DNA of 64,000 nt from Ceratorhiza oryzae-sativae (GCA_030998015.1 JARWMV010000245.1:930001-994000); one strand, 5' to 3'. Shown: positions 24,536-36,837, counted from the stretch's first letter. Notes: generated from the letters alone by a model not told the origin. Numbers and translations: made by a program.

Positions 24536-25979
24536 TTATGAGCCAAAGATGCTCAGCCAGCGCGATCGGCTACCGTATTCATTATCCCCACCTATGGCCA
24601 CCAGATGACGTGTTGGATGCCATGCGACCGTTGAAGGTGTACCAAGACACGGGATGCGGTGCACCAGTTCACCTGTCTCGGTAGCTATCTAGATGCAACC
24701 CTCAGCAAACAATATTCGAGCTTTGTCCGAAACGCTCACGATATACACAGAGTTTTGTTCCGCGCACCCAGCCACGACATATTCTCCGTCGTAAGAGAAC
24801 GAAAGAGCTCGTATACCGGAGCTGCAGTATTGATCCACGGTATCAGCTAGTTCGAATAGATCGTGAGGCTAAGGCAGGACTCACTCAATAGTTGGGACTG
24901 TTCTCATTGCTATGAACTCCGTCGTTTCGAAGAAGTTAACAAATCCGTCGGCTCCACCAGATGCGAGATATCTACAAACGAACCTTGTTAGCTATTTGGT
25001 ACGTATGAAGGTGAACTCGAAGCCCACCTCCCCCGGGGATCAAGTGCGATGGTATAGCATGAGGTGACGTGCGCCCCAAGACTATGCCACAATTTTAGCG
25101 AAGGGTACTCGACCATCGCAAGTTGTCCATCCTCTTTGGCCAGGAAAACCATATCTCCAACATGGTTAAATATTGCTTGGTATACCTGTTTTTAGAGCAC
25201 GGCATGGGTTCTTATCGTTTGAGAAATATTCGGGTCGGGTGGACTCACAGAATCTGAACCGCCTTCGGAGCTGAGCTTTAGTGATTCCTCCCTCAAAGCC
25301 CACTCTGTTGGTTCATTGGACCCAACCATTCGACAATCAATTATACGCATGTTGTCCGATCTATCTATGGCCATCACAGTCTGTGCGTCTGGAGAATAAG
25401 TAACAGAATCCGCCGAAAGCGCTATAGTGTATAGTTCCTTTTTGACTATAAAAAATCAATACTCGTCTTACAAACGATCATTTTCACTCACAGCGTCGTG
25501 CGTCCCAAAAGTATATCGAACCGCCTTTCCGGCTCGCTGAACACAACAGCTGAGGATGAGTCGGGTGGCAAGCAACATAATTTACGGAATCTTTTGTGCT
25601 CCCAGTAAGAGTAAGATCCGCGTTTTCTAGCTATTTATCTTCAATACGCCCTCGAAAATACGAATATAACAGACCCACAGAACGTTCGATGTCCCATAAC
25701 TTGACGTCTTTGTTGTTGCTACAACTAACCAAACGTTTCCCATCGCAGGACCAAACTACTTTGTTAATGGAGTCATTGCTCGATCGATAGAAATTGCGGG
25801 GCTGAAAAGTGGAGAACTGTGGCACCTAAGATACGTAGTCCACAAATGCCTAGGGTTGTCTGCAGAAAATTAGCACTTACCGCAATTTTCCTTAGACTAG
25901 ACGTAACATGAGCGGGTGGCGATGCGGCACGAATAGACGCAGGTGCTTGCTCTTCTTCTCTAGATAGTGTTGCGGGCAT
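24536..25979 (-). CDS. THOC3: THO complex subunit 3 (THOC3/TEX1), WD40 protein
   Basis: WD40 beta-propeller of the THO/TREX complex, which couples transcription and splicing to mRNA export. Read on the minus strand from ATG 25979 (MPATLSREEEQAPASIRAAS), successive exons give the repeats: DSINKVVWSCDGKRLVSCSN with KDVKLWDIER; KDSVNYVACHPTHPQLLCSA with GSIYFWDARR; IALSADSVTYSPDAQTVMAI; AIFNHVGDMVFLAKEDGQLA with YPSLKLWHSLGAH; then DPRGRYLASGGADGFVNFFE; SFSYDGEYVVAGCAEQNSVY; and a last repeat TPSTVAWHPTRHLVAIGGDN ending WLSIFGS at 24536. The YPxLK block and the VAWHP final repeat match THOC3. An intron with donor gtgagc and acceptor ctag removes the in-frame stop before IATETGELVHR. Divergent from the epoxide hydrolase-like gene. 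Confidence 0.9.
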
Positions 25980-26133
25980 GAAAAGGGTCTTAGACTGGAT
26001 GATTAGAAGTAGGGAATGGGTTGCCCTATCCAGTCCGTTTCCACGGATTGATCAAACATGCCCATCATGGAAGCTCCGGCAATAGGTTACATCCGAGTGC
26101 CGATTGTCGATTTTCATTTTCGTCCACCACACC
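25980..26133. promoter_or_regulatory. Bidirectional promoter region, THOC3 / epoxide hydrolase-like gene
   Basis: 154 bp between divergent start codons, so the promoters must overlap. No TATA box is obvious. Confidence 0.5.
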
Positions 26134-27855
26134 ATGACCACATCTGATCCCAACGCCTATAATCACCGCTACGAAAAGCTGTCGATGGGAATAGCTATCA
26201 TTTTATAGATCAATATCCCGACGACGACCATGGGGCTAATGCACCTACGTTGCTCTTGGTTCATGGCTTCCCTGACTGTTGGTGAGTGACGCTCGCTCCC
26301 ACCCTTGCAGTGTGCTTGAATCATTGATATTGATTCAGGTACGGTTGGCGGCATCAAATTATGCATTGGGCTGCAAAAGGATGGAGAATAATAGTACCGG
26401 ACAAGATCGGTTATGGTGGTACAGTAAGCTAAATAACTGCGCGATCGACCATATCATTGAATCGTTCGCACGCTATTGTTTCAAGGATCAGCCCAAGGAT
26501 ATACGTGCTTACACAACAAAGGCTATCTGTGCTGATCTTGCCGCTTTACTTGACTTGCTTGGTGTTCGACGTGTCATTCTTGTTGGGCACGATTGGGGGG
26601 CCGAGACCGTATGGCGTTTCTGCCTTTGGCATCCACAAAGAGTTCGAGCAGTTATTGCGTAAGTGTGCCTTGATGAATCGATGTCCTAATGGTTTAGGTT
26701 GATAGCCATCGAATAGCCTCTCGGTTCCGTTTTACCCACCAGCACCGGAATATGTGCCCATGGACGAGATGATTCGTCGAGTACCCAACTTCGGGTATCA
26801 AAAGTATCTTGGGGACCCTAGGTCCGCGGCCGAGATAGATCAAAACGTGGGTACCCTGGTTGCTAGAACATTTGCCACACAGGTTCTAATTTATTACACT
26901 TCGATGTTTGCTTTGGCATAACACAACGTCACTGGGGACGATTCCTGTCTGAATCAAATAACAGATCCCAACATTTCTGGACTGCATCTATCGCTCGCCT
27001 CGCACGGGTCGTAGTGTATCATTTGTGAAAGAGGGTCAGCTCGAGGCTCTAATCAAAGGACAAGCCCCCGCACCTCCAAAGAGCGACATTCTATCAGATG
27101 AGGCAAGTCACACGAATCCAAATCGACCGCAGCCCCCTGACAAATTTGTTATGACTGGGTCACACCTTGTTGTCTATCCCGCGCTATTCCACCCACTTTC
27201 CCCCCACGCCTTACTTGTTGTACCCATGGCTCCTGCCGCATTGTGATCATCTCTTCCCCTTACTGGTTGGTTATGCAACACCACCCTCGATCTCTGCACA
27301 CCGATACAGGAAAGAGGGGTGTACATTAACACGTTCCGCAAATGCGGAATGTATGGCCCAACCATGTATTACAAAACATTCAAGCTCCGTGTCGAGGAAG
27401 AGCAAGGTGCGTGATATTATCTCCAGCACCTTCCTACCCCAAGGCTCGTGCGGCCCGTATATTTCGCCTGTTTCTACTTCCGCCCGCCGTGCGCTAACTA
27501 AATTGAACAACCTGTTAGCTGGCAACCTGCCTTCTTCGCTGCCCCCTAACCTCCCCGCTCTGTTTTTCTGGCCGCGCTCTGACCCGACATGTCAGGCACT
27601 TCATGTACAGGTGATCCTACGATTCCGTCTATGTTCCGTCCCTACTCTTGCTGACCTAGTCGGGTTGTCGTCTGGGCCTTAGCGTATGCGTAAATTCGTC
27701 CCCTCGATCGAGATCATTGAGCTTGCAGGCAAGGGGCATTGGCTTATGGTCGAGGCCCGCGCGGAGATCACCAACAAGTATCAGAATGGGTCGAGGCCCT
27801 CGTGCTGAACGAAAAAAAGCAAGGTGGTGTGAACGGGCAGAAGTCCAAACTGTAG
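26134..27855 (+). CDS. Epoxide hydrolase-like alpha/beta hydrolase (two apparent frame breaks)
   Basis: Soluble epoxide hydrolase-type alpha/beta hydrolase; such enzymes open epoxides through a covalent Asp-ester. From ATG 26134 (MTTSDPNAYNHRYEKLSMG) it reads SYHFIDQYPDD, PTLLLVHGFPDCWYGWRHQI (HGFP oxyanion motif), GWRIIVPDKIGYGGT, DLLGVRRVILVGHDWGAETV (nucleophile elbow GHDWG, Asp nucleophile), SVPFYPPAPEYVPMDEM, then GVYINTFRKCGMYGPTMYYK (lid Tyr region), a variable exon with PALFFWPRSDPTC and the last exon FVPSIEIIELAGKGHWLMVE, giving the catalytic His in GHWLMVE. One intron seems to use a GC donor (gag|gcaagt, about 27101). Two one-base losses relative to the expected frame (near 26191 and 27778) interrupt it; see findings. 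Substrate unknown. Confidence 0.82.
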
Positions 27856-30321
27856 TGTATAAGCTGCGTCGCGGTGCGCCCATGGGAGATCGGAAGCAAC
27901 CGCCACAGGCGACCAAGAAGAGGCGTACGATAATATCGGCACTGCATACCGAATACCAAAGTGCATCCACGAGCAATAGATCTGAAATGGCATGTTGCGG
28001 CACGCATATATTGATGTGCCTATAGCGTGTTCGCGTGTTGTTTGCTAAAACGCAAAAAAGCAGCAAGATGTTCGTTTGTTTTCAAGCCAATGGGCAACCA
28101 ACATGGTACTCTCCAGGCGCACGTACAATTTGAAACAAATGTGCGAGATCTAAGTTGTCAGAATCAAACCGATCCTGCCGCGGCCTGCAGCCATAGAGTT
28201 CTCGTATATTGGGTGTGATGTCATGGACGAAATGCATTGACGAACACATTCGAGGATCGTGCCGAACTCGGACAGGAGTCTGGACAAGTCGATGCTCACA
28301 CCCATATTACGTGTATGCGCATCAAATGTCTGTTGCCAAGTACCCTTACATTGGCGCCTCGTGGTAATTCACCCGTGGGTACTTAATTTCCATATATTGG
28401 CCAAAGTCTGGCTTGAATGATTAGGGTATACTAAAAGAGTCCACTTAAAGACCTTTAAAAGGCCACTTTAGCCCGTTTTGTTAAAGAATTAGCCATGTGC
28501 TCCAGACCTATAATCTGCCCCTCAGAAGTTCAGATGATCAGCCCAGCGTACGATCTGATGCTTAGTTTTGCCACAAAGCAGCATGTGAGCCATTTAGTAA
28601 TGAATGTACCCTGCTACCGTTCCGATATACGTGCTATGCCCCATCTAAAAGAGGCACCCTCGAATCCAGAGCCCATGAAGAACGAACTCGTCGCGGCTTG
28701 GTGCGAATCCCGCAAGATAGCCGAACTTGGCTGCGAACCAATGACGTTCTTATCGAAACACCCTGTTCGCTCCCCCTCCCCACAGTTTTTTTTGTACCCT
28801 ATTCGTCACAGCACAAACAAGAAGCATAACCTAGAACACCCGTTTTTCTTTTTTCAGAATCGGCCTATGACTGCGAGGACGGGGGAATTAGCCGAACAGA
28901 TTGACCCATGACAGATATACATGTGTTGCTCACATCTTGTGAAGATTTGGGGGCCCTGCTGCGATCAACCCTTTTTTTTTTTATATGTATCGTTCACGGG
29001 GGGGGTGTCCGGCGAAGCGCCGATGTACATACCATTCTATTCTCTCGGACATCTCGTCTTTTTGTCTGGGTCAGAGTGATGAGTCAAAGATCTATAGTCC
29101 TCCTTCTGGGACTGCCGTCGGAGATACACGTCGAGTGGATCTCTCACGAAGATGTACTTGAGCGTTGTCACATGGATGGGTCGTCGCTCGGAGGGGGGCG
29201 TAAACAGCCCGGCAACGGAGCGGTCGCGTCTCAGAGGGGGCGTGTTGCATGGTCGCGGGCTGTGTATCACCCACCAGCCGATTCGAGAGTCAACTATCTC
29301 TCAAGATTTCAGACGTGGGGATTCGCTCCAGGGTATAACATGCACAAGCGAGTGAAAACGACCGCGAGGCAGACCAAAGGCAGACAAATTGTCAATACTC
29401 TTAAACAGCCCATCCCTGACCCGATGAGGGTCAGAAAATTTGCCAAGAGGCAATAGTACCGACAGAGCAACGAGCTGAAGTTCTGTGGCAGATTCCCGAA
29501 GTGACATATATGGGCAAATCACCACGGTTGATGTTCGAGCCTGTCTTGATTCGTGACGGCTTGTGACGGATCCGATAGCGCGACCTCAGTTATCCCGTCT
29601 GATGAAAGTGTCCCGAGCGGATGATTCCCCAGGAACGTAAATCATCAGGAGCCCAGGCCACGCCGCTCATTTGCGGGGCAACGGAAAAGTCTGGACACCA
29701 CGATGGGCGTCTCAATTGCGCGGGGAGCAAATAGAGGCTTGTACTGAGATATTCCCTCAAGACACATCGTGTTTTTGTGCTCGCATGACCATGGAACATA
29801 TCCAACTCGACACGTCACGGTAGATCGCATACAGAAGACGGAGAGAATAGAATAGTATGTGTATGCATGCCCCATCCCTGGCCTTCTCTCCTCTACTCCC
29901 CGACTACATGAACCGAGAACAGAGAAAGTTCAAAGGCAAGCCGTTGTCATCTTCCTACAAGCAAAAAGAGACCATGAGACTGTCCAGCAGAGACAAAAAG
30001 CTGATAGAGGAGTGGGAAACATGGGCCGAGTGCGGCTAGGATCGTACATTACAACAAGAACAGTTTAGTAGCGCTACAGAGGTAAGATAGGCCCGAACAA
30101 ACGAAGTAAGATACGGAAAAAGAAGAGAGATATGGGTTGAGGCGCATATAATCAATGGGAGCCTAGGCCCATGTTTCCCTAGCCGCATTGCGCCCGATCA
30201 TCATCTACTATCCCCAGATTAGACGTCGTCATCAGAACCCCGAATAAGTTATGGAGTGGGACCCAGCAGCACACACCCAAAGAAGACCCGCGCGAGTCGA
30301 AGATTCATGCCTGGATGAGAC
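27856..30321. other. 2.5 kb region without a supported gene
   Basis: Several 60-180 codon frames exist, but none has a recognisable domain, a coherent exon chain or consistent composition. I saw no transposon ends, long repeats or tRNA. The 3' UTRs of the epoxide hydrolase-like gene (+) and F-box gene (-) must be here. Confidence 0.45.
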
Positions 30322-32060
30322 CTACGTCCGAAGACATTCTCCCAGCTGCATATCCGCCAATGGCGTCGAGGAATTCCGAACGATAAGTGACCGGAGGGAA
30401 CCTCTTTCAGCCATCCGCACATCTCCGTCGTCGTTCGGGGGCGGCACCGTCTGAAACCCTGATGCGCGCAAGCGGCATGGCTTGCCTTGTCCTCGCGCAT
30501 ACCAGATGCCCAGCACGACCTCTTGTTTTATTCCCTCGCACCGTTCGAACAACAGTTCTTCAAGCAGCGGGCAACAGTTGGGGTCGGCAAGCGCGCGAAG
30601 CATGTCGTCGTATAGGGTGCTCTCGCAGATCTCCAATCTCCTGAGGGTCGCGAGCTGTTTCAGGGCTTCTGTCAAATCACGTTCTGGGGCGGATGCACGG
30701 ATGTAGAGGTTGACGAGCCGGAGCGTCTGTAGTTCGGGATAGGGGATGCTCTCGAATATGGGGCAGAGCAGTGGGCCTGGTGTGCCTGTTTGGATGGCGA
30801 GCGTGAGGTCGGTAAGTGCTGGGAGGCGGAGTTGGAGGAGGAAGCGGTCGAGGCGAGAGTTGTGGATGAGGTGGAGCCGAGAGAGGCGTGGGAGCGTGAC
30901 AAGCGAGGATTGCGTAGTGATACGGCCAACGGGAGCGGTCGGAAGGGTGTGTGGAATGAGGGGTTGGAGGCGCAGGTCTTCGACCTCTGGGTTAGCGCGC
31001 AAGAGGGAAAGGAGGGGCGCGAGTGCAGTGGGCGGGGCGTTGAACGTGCCATTGACCAGGCTGAGTTTGCGCAGGCCACTGGGATGAGCCGGTCAGAAAC
31101 GGTGAGAGGCAACAAACAGGGACGCGACTGACATAAATGCGGGGGCGGGATCGGACAAGACCCCCTGCAGATCTGCCGAGACTAGGGCAGGGGCGTTGCG
31201 AGGGACGAGGGGGGCGAAGCGGCAGGTGGGATCGAGATGAAGGACGAGGTCGCGCAAGAGGGGGGCATCGGCCCCGCGGACATAGGTCGCGATGAGCTCG
31301 GTGGGCCTTCGGCGCGTGCTCCTGAATTCGAAGCGGATGAAGCGCGCCGACTCGGCGAAGAGGATCTTGAGGCAGTTGTTGAATGAGATCTCCCAGTCGG
31401 TGCTGGCTGTTGCCCGGGCCTTGTACGCGATCAGTTCCTGGAGCGTGGCCTCGAGCACTGACGGCCAGTCGTTTGGAGCGGGATGGGAGCGGGCCCGAGC
31501 GAGCAGATCTCGAGCCTCGGCCAGGCGCTCGAGCAGGGTGGCCAGTTCGCGCTCGGCGTCGTCGGGGCCGCGAGTGGCGGGGTCGTCAGCAGCGAACAGC
31601 CTGATATCGACCTCGATTGGGCGGCGGGCAGATCGAGCAAGGTATGCACGGGCAATTTCGTCTGGCCGGACATCACGCTGGGTGATAACGAGGCGCTGCC
31701 AGAGCTCTGGGCTGGCGTAGACTGCAAGGCGGGTGAGGGTCTGGACAAGAAGCAGCGGATGGGTGACGTACCGACATCGCGAAACGAGGTGCAGACCGCG
31801 GCGAGCCGGGTGACCGAGCGCGGGTTGTCGGCGACGGCGATGCGGGCGACCTCGAGGAGGAGCTCGGCGGGCAAGCGCTGGACGCGGAGGTTTGCCTCGC
31901 GAGCCGCGCGGGCTTTCGCATGCTCGCCCTTGACGATGCGGTCGACGCGCTGCTGGGCGACGAGCAAGGCTAGCTCTGCGTCGTGGAGATCGTCGTCGTC
32001 GCCGCAGGAACAAGGGCGCCAGTCGTCGCCGGGAGAGGCAACATGGTCCTTTGCAAGCAT
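30322..32060 (-). CDS. F-box protein with leucine-rich C-terminal region
   Basis: Likely substrate adaptor of an SCF ubiquitin ligase, one of the large F-box family of Agaricomycetes. From ATG 32060 the first exon gives an acidic N-terminus, a short helix (ELALLVAQQRVDRIVKGEHA) and the F-box VQRLPAELLLEVARIAVADN with VTRLAAVCTSFRD. A 35 nt intron (31741-31775, donor gtcggt) leads to TLTRLAVYASPELWQRLVIT, the standard continuation of this fungal F-box type. The C-terminal half shows leucine-rich repeat spacing: LRDLVLHLDPTC, LRKLSLVNGTF, LSRLHLIHNSRLDRFLLQLR, ELQTLRLVNLYIR, LRRLEICESTLYDDMLRALA. It ends at a TAG (30322). GC-rich throughout. Target substrates cannot be inferred. Divergent from the P450 gene. 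Confidence 0.8.
31741..31775 (-). other. 35 nt intron in the F-box gene
   Basis: Removing it joins SFRD to TLTRLAVYA in frame and restores the usual spacing between the F-box and the following helix. Ends are gtcggt and tccag. It shows how small introns can be in this genome. Confidence 0.6.
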
Positions 32061-32427
32061 TTGCAGTAGTTGGACGTGCCGGGCATCCGCGCAGCGGTCG
32101 AGTCCACGAGCAAGAGGCCTACATTTTATTGGTCTGTGCGAACCCCAAATGATCTCCCGTGGTCTAGACCGACACGTGACCCGACACGTGAGTGCACGCA
32201 CCCGCCGCCGAAATCCAGCGTGACCAGCAGCGGGGTGACGGGTGACGGTGACAGCGCCAGTGACAGCGCCAGTGACAGTGCCAGTGACAGTGCCTGTGAC
32301 AGCGCCAGTGACATCACTGGATCCGGTGTCAGCCTCTGCGACCGCGGCTGGAGCTTGGGGTCATGCGTCGGCGGGCTTAAAAGCAGGGCGTAATGGCCCG
32401 CGGAGGACGCACTCGACGACCACCGCG
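32061..32427. promoter_or_regulatory. Divergent promoter region, F-box / P450, with twin CACGTG sites
   Basis: 367 bp between divergent start codons. It contains two perfect CACGTG palindromes at 32173-32178 and 32185-32190, both inside the repeated CGACACGTGA context and exactly 12 bp apart start to start, then a 12 bp minisatellite (32248-32319) and a TATA-like cttaaaag at 32374-32381, about 50 bp before the P450 start. CACGTG is the core E-box bound by bHLH factors such as Cbf1/Pho4 in yeasts; which factor binds here is unknown. Confidence 0.6.
32248..32319 (+). repeat. 12 bp tandem repeat, six copies, in a promoter region
   Basis: Consensus GTGACAGCGCCA; copies at 32248, 32260, 32272, 32284, 32296 and 32308, with C/T changes in the middle copies and a diverged last copy. 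Lies between the F-box and P450 start codons. Confidence 0.92.
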
Positions 32428-34434
32428 ATGTCGGACTATGGCAACTGGGTGGTCTACGCACCCGTCTGCGCCGGCGCAGCTCTGGTGCGTCTTTTAGGGG
32501 CACCACCACCCCTTTTGTTTCTCACGTGCACCAGGTTCTCGCCCACGTAGTCCCGTACTACCTCGATCCACACCAATACCGTCGCCCCGCAATCCACGGC
32601 CCCTGGCTCAACTCACTCACCGACGGATGGCTCGCCCACGTCGCTGCACAAGGAAACAGGAGCGAGCGCGTGCACCAGCTCCATCAAAAGTACGGCAAAT
32701 TCGTGCGGATTGCCCCAAACCACATCAGCATCGCCGATCCAGATGCCATTCAGGTGAGCAAACAAACTCGTTCGCCGTCCGGAACCAGTTCTGAACGAGT
32801 GGGACGCCCGAGTGCAGATCGTGTATGCCCATGGCAACGGCACGCTCAAGTCCGAATTTTACGACGCGTTTGTCTCGATCCGACGAGGGCTGTTCAACAC
32901 CCGCGACCGAGCCGAACACACTCGTGCGTCTCGAACCATGCTCAAATTTAGCTCCTTCTCATCGTTGAGTTCTAGGCAAGCGCAAACTCGTTTCCCACAT
33001 CTTCAGCCAGCAAAATGTGATGGCGTTTGAACCCCATATCCGGCGCCACGTCCGTAATTTCTGTGCGAAATGGGATGAACGGTGTGCGGCAGCCGCCAAA
33101 GGAGAGCCTGGCCATGACTGGGAGGCCAAGGACGGTCAAGCGTGGTTCGACTGTCTGCCGCGTATGCCTTGTTCCCCGTCCTTCTCGAAGGTCACTGACA
33201 ATGTCCGACTGATAGACTACAACTACCTCGCGTTTGATATCATTGGTGACCTCGCGTTTGGCTCTCCCTTTGGCATGATCGCTGCGCAACGCGACAGTGC
33301 GCCAATGATCGAACACGCCTCGGGCGACAAGTCGACTCGGGTGATCAAGCATGTACCCGCCATCCAGATCCTCAACGACCGCGGCGACTTTAGCGCCAGC
33401 CTCGGCGTCCTTCCACTCTGGGCCCGTCCCTGGGCAAAGCGCTTGCCCTGGTATGCAAAAGGCAACCAGGCGGTCAAGAACCTCGCCGGATTGGCCATTG
33501 CAGCCGTGACAAAAAGGCTAGAAGAAGGGTTGCCTGATGAGGAAGTCGACGAGCAGGATACCGAGGCTGAGGAACAGAGCGGGGTAAAGGCAAGGCGAAA
33601 GAGAACCGACTTGCTCGAAAAGTTGTTGCAGGGCAAGGATGAAAACGGGGCCCCGATGGGCCGAGAAGAGCTGACTGCCGAGGCCCTGACCCAGCTGATC
33701 GCGGGGAGCGATACCACCAGCAAGTAAGCTCCAGCCTGGTTGTTAATTGCATATGATAGGTACTGATATCCGCACTCGTCCGGTTAGCTCATCCTGCGCA
33801 ATCACATACTACCTCGCGGCCAACCCAGGGGCCCAACGAGCTCTCCACGCCGAACTCGACGCAAACTTGCCCCCAGCTTCTTCGTCTACCTCGCCCGCGA
33901 CAACCTATGACGCGGTCAAGTCTCTCCCTTACCTCAACGCATGCATCAACGAGGGGCTCCGCCTGCACTCGACCTCGTCCATGGGTCTCCCGCGCGTGAT
34001 CCCGCCGGGCACGGAGCTCGAGGTCTGTGGGGAAAAGTTTGGGCCGGGATGCGTGCTCAGCGTCCCGAGCTTCACCGTTCATCGGGACAAGGACGTTTGG
34101 GGCGAGGACGTCGAGGCGTTTAGGCCCGAACGCTGGTTTGAACCAGGTGCAGCTCGAATGAACAAGGTGTTCAACCCGTTCTCATATGGCCCGCGTGCAT
34201 GTGTCGGACGAAACTTGGCGAGCATGGAGTTGCTCATCATCATTTCGTCCGTTTTCCGAAGGTACGAGTTTGTGCTTTTGAATCCAAACGAGCCTGTGAG
34301 TGTTGTGTCTCTCCGAGTCGAGGGGTGCGAGGTAAACTAATGTCTGCCTTTTATAGCTTGCTACGCGTGAGGGATTCTTGCGCAAGCCATTGGGCTGCCG
34401 TGTCGGCATGAAGCGTCGCGATGTGTCTTTTTAA
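32428..34434 (+). CDS. Cytochrome P450, CYP53-like (possible benzoate 4-monooxygenase)
   Basis: Membrane-anchored ER monooxygenase. Exon 1 (MSDYGNWVVYAPVCAGAALV) plus the next form the N-terminal anchor. Then HQKYGKFVRIAPNHISIADP, HGNGTLKSEFYDAFVSIRRG, KRKLVSHIFSQQNV (C-helix region), YNYLAFDIIGDLAFGSPFGM, the I-helix oxygen-activation motif AGSDTTSK, the K-helix ExxR in NEGLRLHSTSSMGLPRVIPP, FRPERWF, and the haem loop FSYGPRACVGRNLASMELLI (Cys thiolate ligand). The tail is GCRVGMKRRDVSF, stop at 34432-34434. The LAFDIIGDLAFG block, MGLPRVIPPG and GRNLASMELL resemble CYP53 benzoate para-hydroxylases; the subfamily is an inference and the substrate untested. Frame intact across about eight exons. 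Confidence 0.9.
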
Positions 34435-34587
34435 CAAAAAGGTGAAAGTTGAGCGACAGAAATATATGTAATTGTGTGATGTATATCAGGCCTCTTGAGA
34501 ACAAACGAGTTCTGGACCCTTTCCTTCGTGCTTGTGATAACCTTGTGAATACAAGATAGGTCCGGCATTGTGCTAGCTTCAATACGT

Positions 34588-36577
34588 CTATTGCTGAGTT
34601 GGCGTTTCTGAACGTGGAGGGTTGGCCGGGGGTGCAGCGCTCGTGGCTCGCCCCACCACCAGTCGCGGGTGTACTGTCCCGTCGGGTGTTGAGCAAACTT
34701 TGGAAAAAGTTTTGCAACACTTGGTGCTCGTTCTGTTGGGGTCCACCGGAAGAATTTTGGCGGCTAGGTGCACCAGCTTGTGACGCAAGACTCGAGGTTG
34801 ATCCGGCGAGAGCGGGGGGTAATTGGATCTAAGCGGCAGAACAGCCGTGAGCAAGAATAAGGGGGGTGGGGCCAAGTAGTTTAGGGGTGCATACCCGACG
34901 CGTATTTCCACCTGCCATCCTCGCAAGCCGTGCACCAACATCATCACCGTCCATGTCCATCATTGCCTTCTCGACCGAGGGGAGGCTGAAGCTGCTACTA
35001 CCCATCGGGCCAACCACGCCGGCTCCTTGATACGTCGTAATACCCATTTTAGTCGTAAAGTCTGGCCAATGATCGTGCGAGCTTACCTGCGACAGCCTGC
35101 GTTGTAGCAGCATCGGGCCTGAACTGGGCACGCGGGTCGCGGTTGGGATCCTTCTGGAGGGTTTCATAGTGTTTCGATAAGAAAACCTGTTCAGGCTCTG
35201 TCGTAATCAGTGGTGGAAGGGACGGGCGCTGCACACAGGATTTAGTCGAGGGTTGTCCGCTCTTGGGTTTCGGCGCCAAATACCTTGGATCCCTCGTCCC
35301 CTCCAACGAGTACACGGTACATTTCTCGTGCACCACCACCAGTTCCTACTACGCCCTCTTCCAAATCCTTATCCCAGGCCTCTCCCCACTTTTGGGCATC
35401 AAACCCTTCACGCAGCACGCCAATCTTGCCCCAAGAATCCCAGCCTGCAGGCACGACGATCCGGTCCCGGTCGAGAGTATTTGGGCGCGTGTTGAATGGG
35501 AATGGGTTCTTGTACGGGACGCTCGTCTCCCCAGGTTGGACAAATGGTGCCATGAAGAGAAAGTGTAGCACATATGAACGAAGGACCGAGAGCGTGGATG
35601 GTTGGGGTGTGGTATAGAACAAGGCGGCCCCATCTAGTGGGTATTGACTGGATTAGATGGGTAAACGTGAAAGGAGAGCCAGGGTGCCCACATTTCAGAC
35701 AGACGGTCCTCAACACCTGCATGATTCCATCTGTGCGCTCTTCCCATTCGCCACCTTTTCCCTTTACCATTCCAAGCCCAACCGTATCTTCGGTGCCATC
35801 TATTTGGTCCGCTTTTGTGCAGACGACTACGATCGGCAGGCCTGCAGAATTACTAGTAAAAGTACCTGGGCCGAGGGGGAGGAGCAAGGTTGAAGTGAGG
35901 GATGAGGTGGCTAATGGGGGCGCGGTAGAGTCGCCTGGATTAGTTGGTTCAGTGTAGTGCTGCAAATGGGCCTGAACTAGCAGCCTTTTTAGTTGATAAA
36001 CGCATCATCTTGAAAAATTGACATACGCCGCTCTTTGTTTTCTTCACGAGCGACCTCGAGTTCGCGAGCCCCGTCACCTCTAACCCACGTATTAACCCAC
36101 TCCATCCAAGTCTCGAGCTGGTCGACAAAGGTCCAAGGTTTTGTCCAGTCGAGAACAATCATGACCAGCGTGTTGCTTAGGCTATTTTTGGGCGGTAGGA
36201 AATGAGGAAGTAACGAAAGATGCGCTGGTGCAGAGGATGGCACGGTATACATCGACAGTCGCGCGAGTGTATCTACGCAGAAAACCCCAAGTTAGCAGCC
36301 ATCATGCAGTGGAATTCAGCTTACCTTCATCGACCTCGTCTTTTACATCTGCCCACTCGTAGCCCAGAGCAAAGTCGGCATCTTTTCCATTGCTATCGCT
36401 GGTGTCTTTCTTCTGTAGAATGTGTTGCACTAGAGTTGACTTGCCAGACCCCGGCTCGCCCAGCACAATAACATTTTTCGAGGGTATAGCTCGGGATGAG
36501 GAGACAGAGTCTAGAATAGATGACCAGAGGTCTTGAGGTGGCGGGGAGTTTGAGCGTGAGCTTGGAGGCGAAGCCAT
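34588..36577 (-). CDS. Cytoplasmic dynein 1 light intermediate chain
   Basis: Dynein subunit that binds the heavy chain and cargo adaptors in retrograde transport. Exon 1 from ATG 36577 encodes a Ser/Pro-rich start and the P-loop-like NVIVLGEPGSGKSTLVQHIL, then ADFALGYEWADVKDE. Next: TLARLSMYTVPSSA, NTLVMIVLDWTKPWTFVDQL (the LDWxxPW block), LPIVVVCTKADQIDGTEDTV (NKxD-like TKAD), ALFYTTPQPSTLSVLRSYVL, and the long segment PAGWDSWGKIGVLREGFDAQ, highly conserved in the family. C-terminal exons contain QVFLSKHYETLQKDPNRDPR, a disordered region and the conserved helix HQVLQNFFQSLLNTRRDS that binds adaptors; an intron after PAT then gives ETPTQQ and stop. The P-loop retains GxxGSGKS. It overlaps nothing but runs tail to tail with the P450 gene. 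Confidence 0.92.
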
Positions 36578-36837
36578 GGTGGTTGTCAAACACTAATTGT
36601 CCATCCTAATCGGGTCTAATATGTCCCAATTAATCTGCATAATCAAATTGTTTCCCTCAAACCCAACTGAACCAAGATGCAATTGCGTGTTCGATTAATA
36701 CTAGTAATCCAAAAATAGCATGTACATCTACGGCGTGACATGGAATGCAGGAGAGCAAGATCGACAATGTCCAGAAGAGGAAAAAAAAAAAGTTCGAAAA
36801 TAAAGTACTATATGGGTACGAAGGATGCAAATCTCTG

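Noticed and set aside
28700..28740. tRNA-like gtgcgaatccc stretch
   Set aside because: No matching acceptor stem or anticodon arm could be folded around it.
28495..29456. Plus-strand frames of 138 and 182 codons
   Set aside because: No domain, no coherent composition, no supporting splice structure.
30746..32223. Plus-strand frames of up to 246 codons opposite the F-box gene
   Set aside because: Arg/Glu/Ser-rich antisense shadows; the F-box and leucine-rich pattern is on the minus strand.
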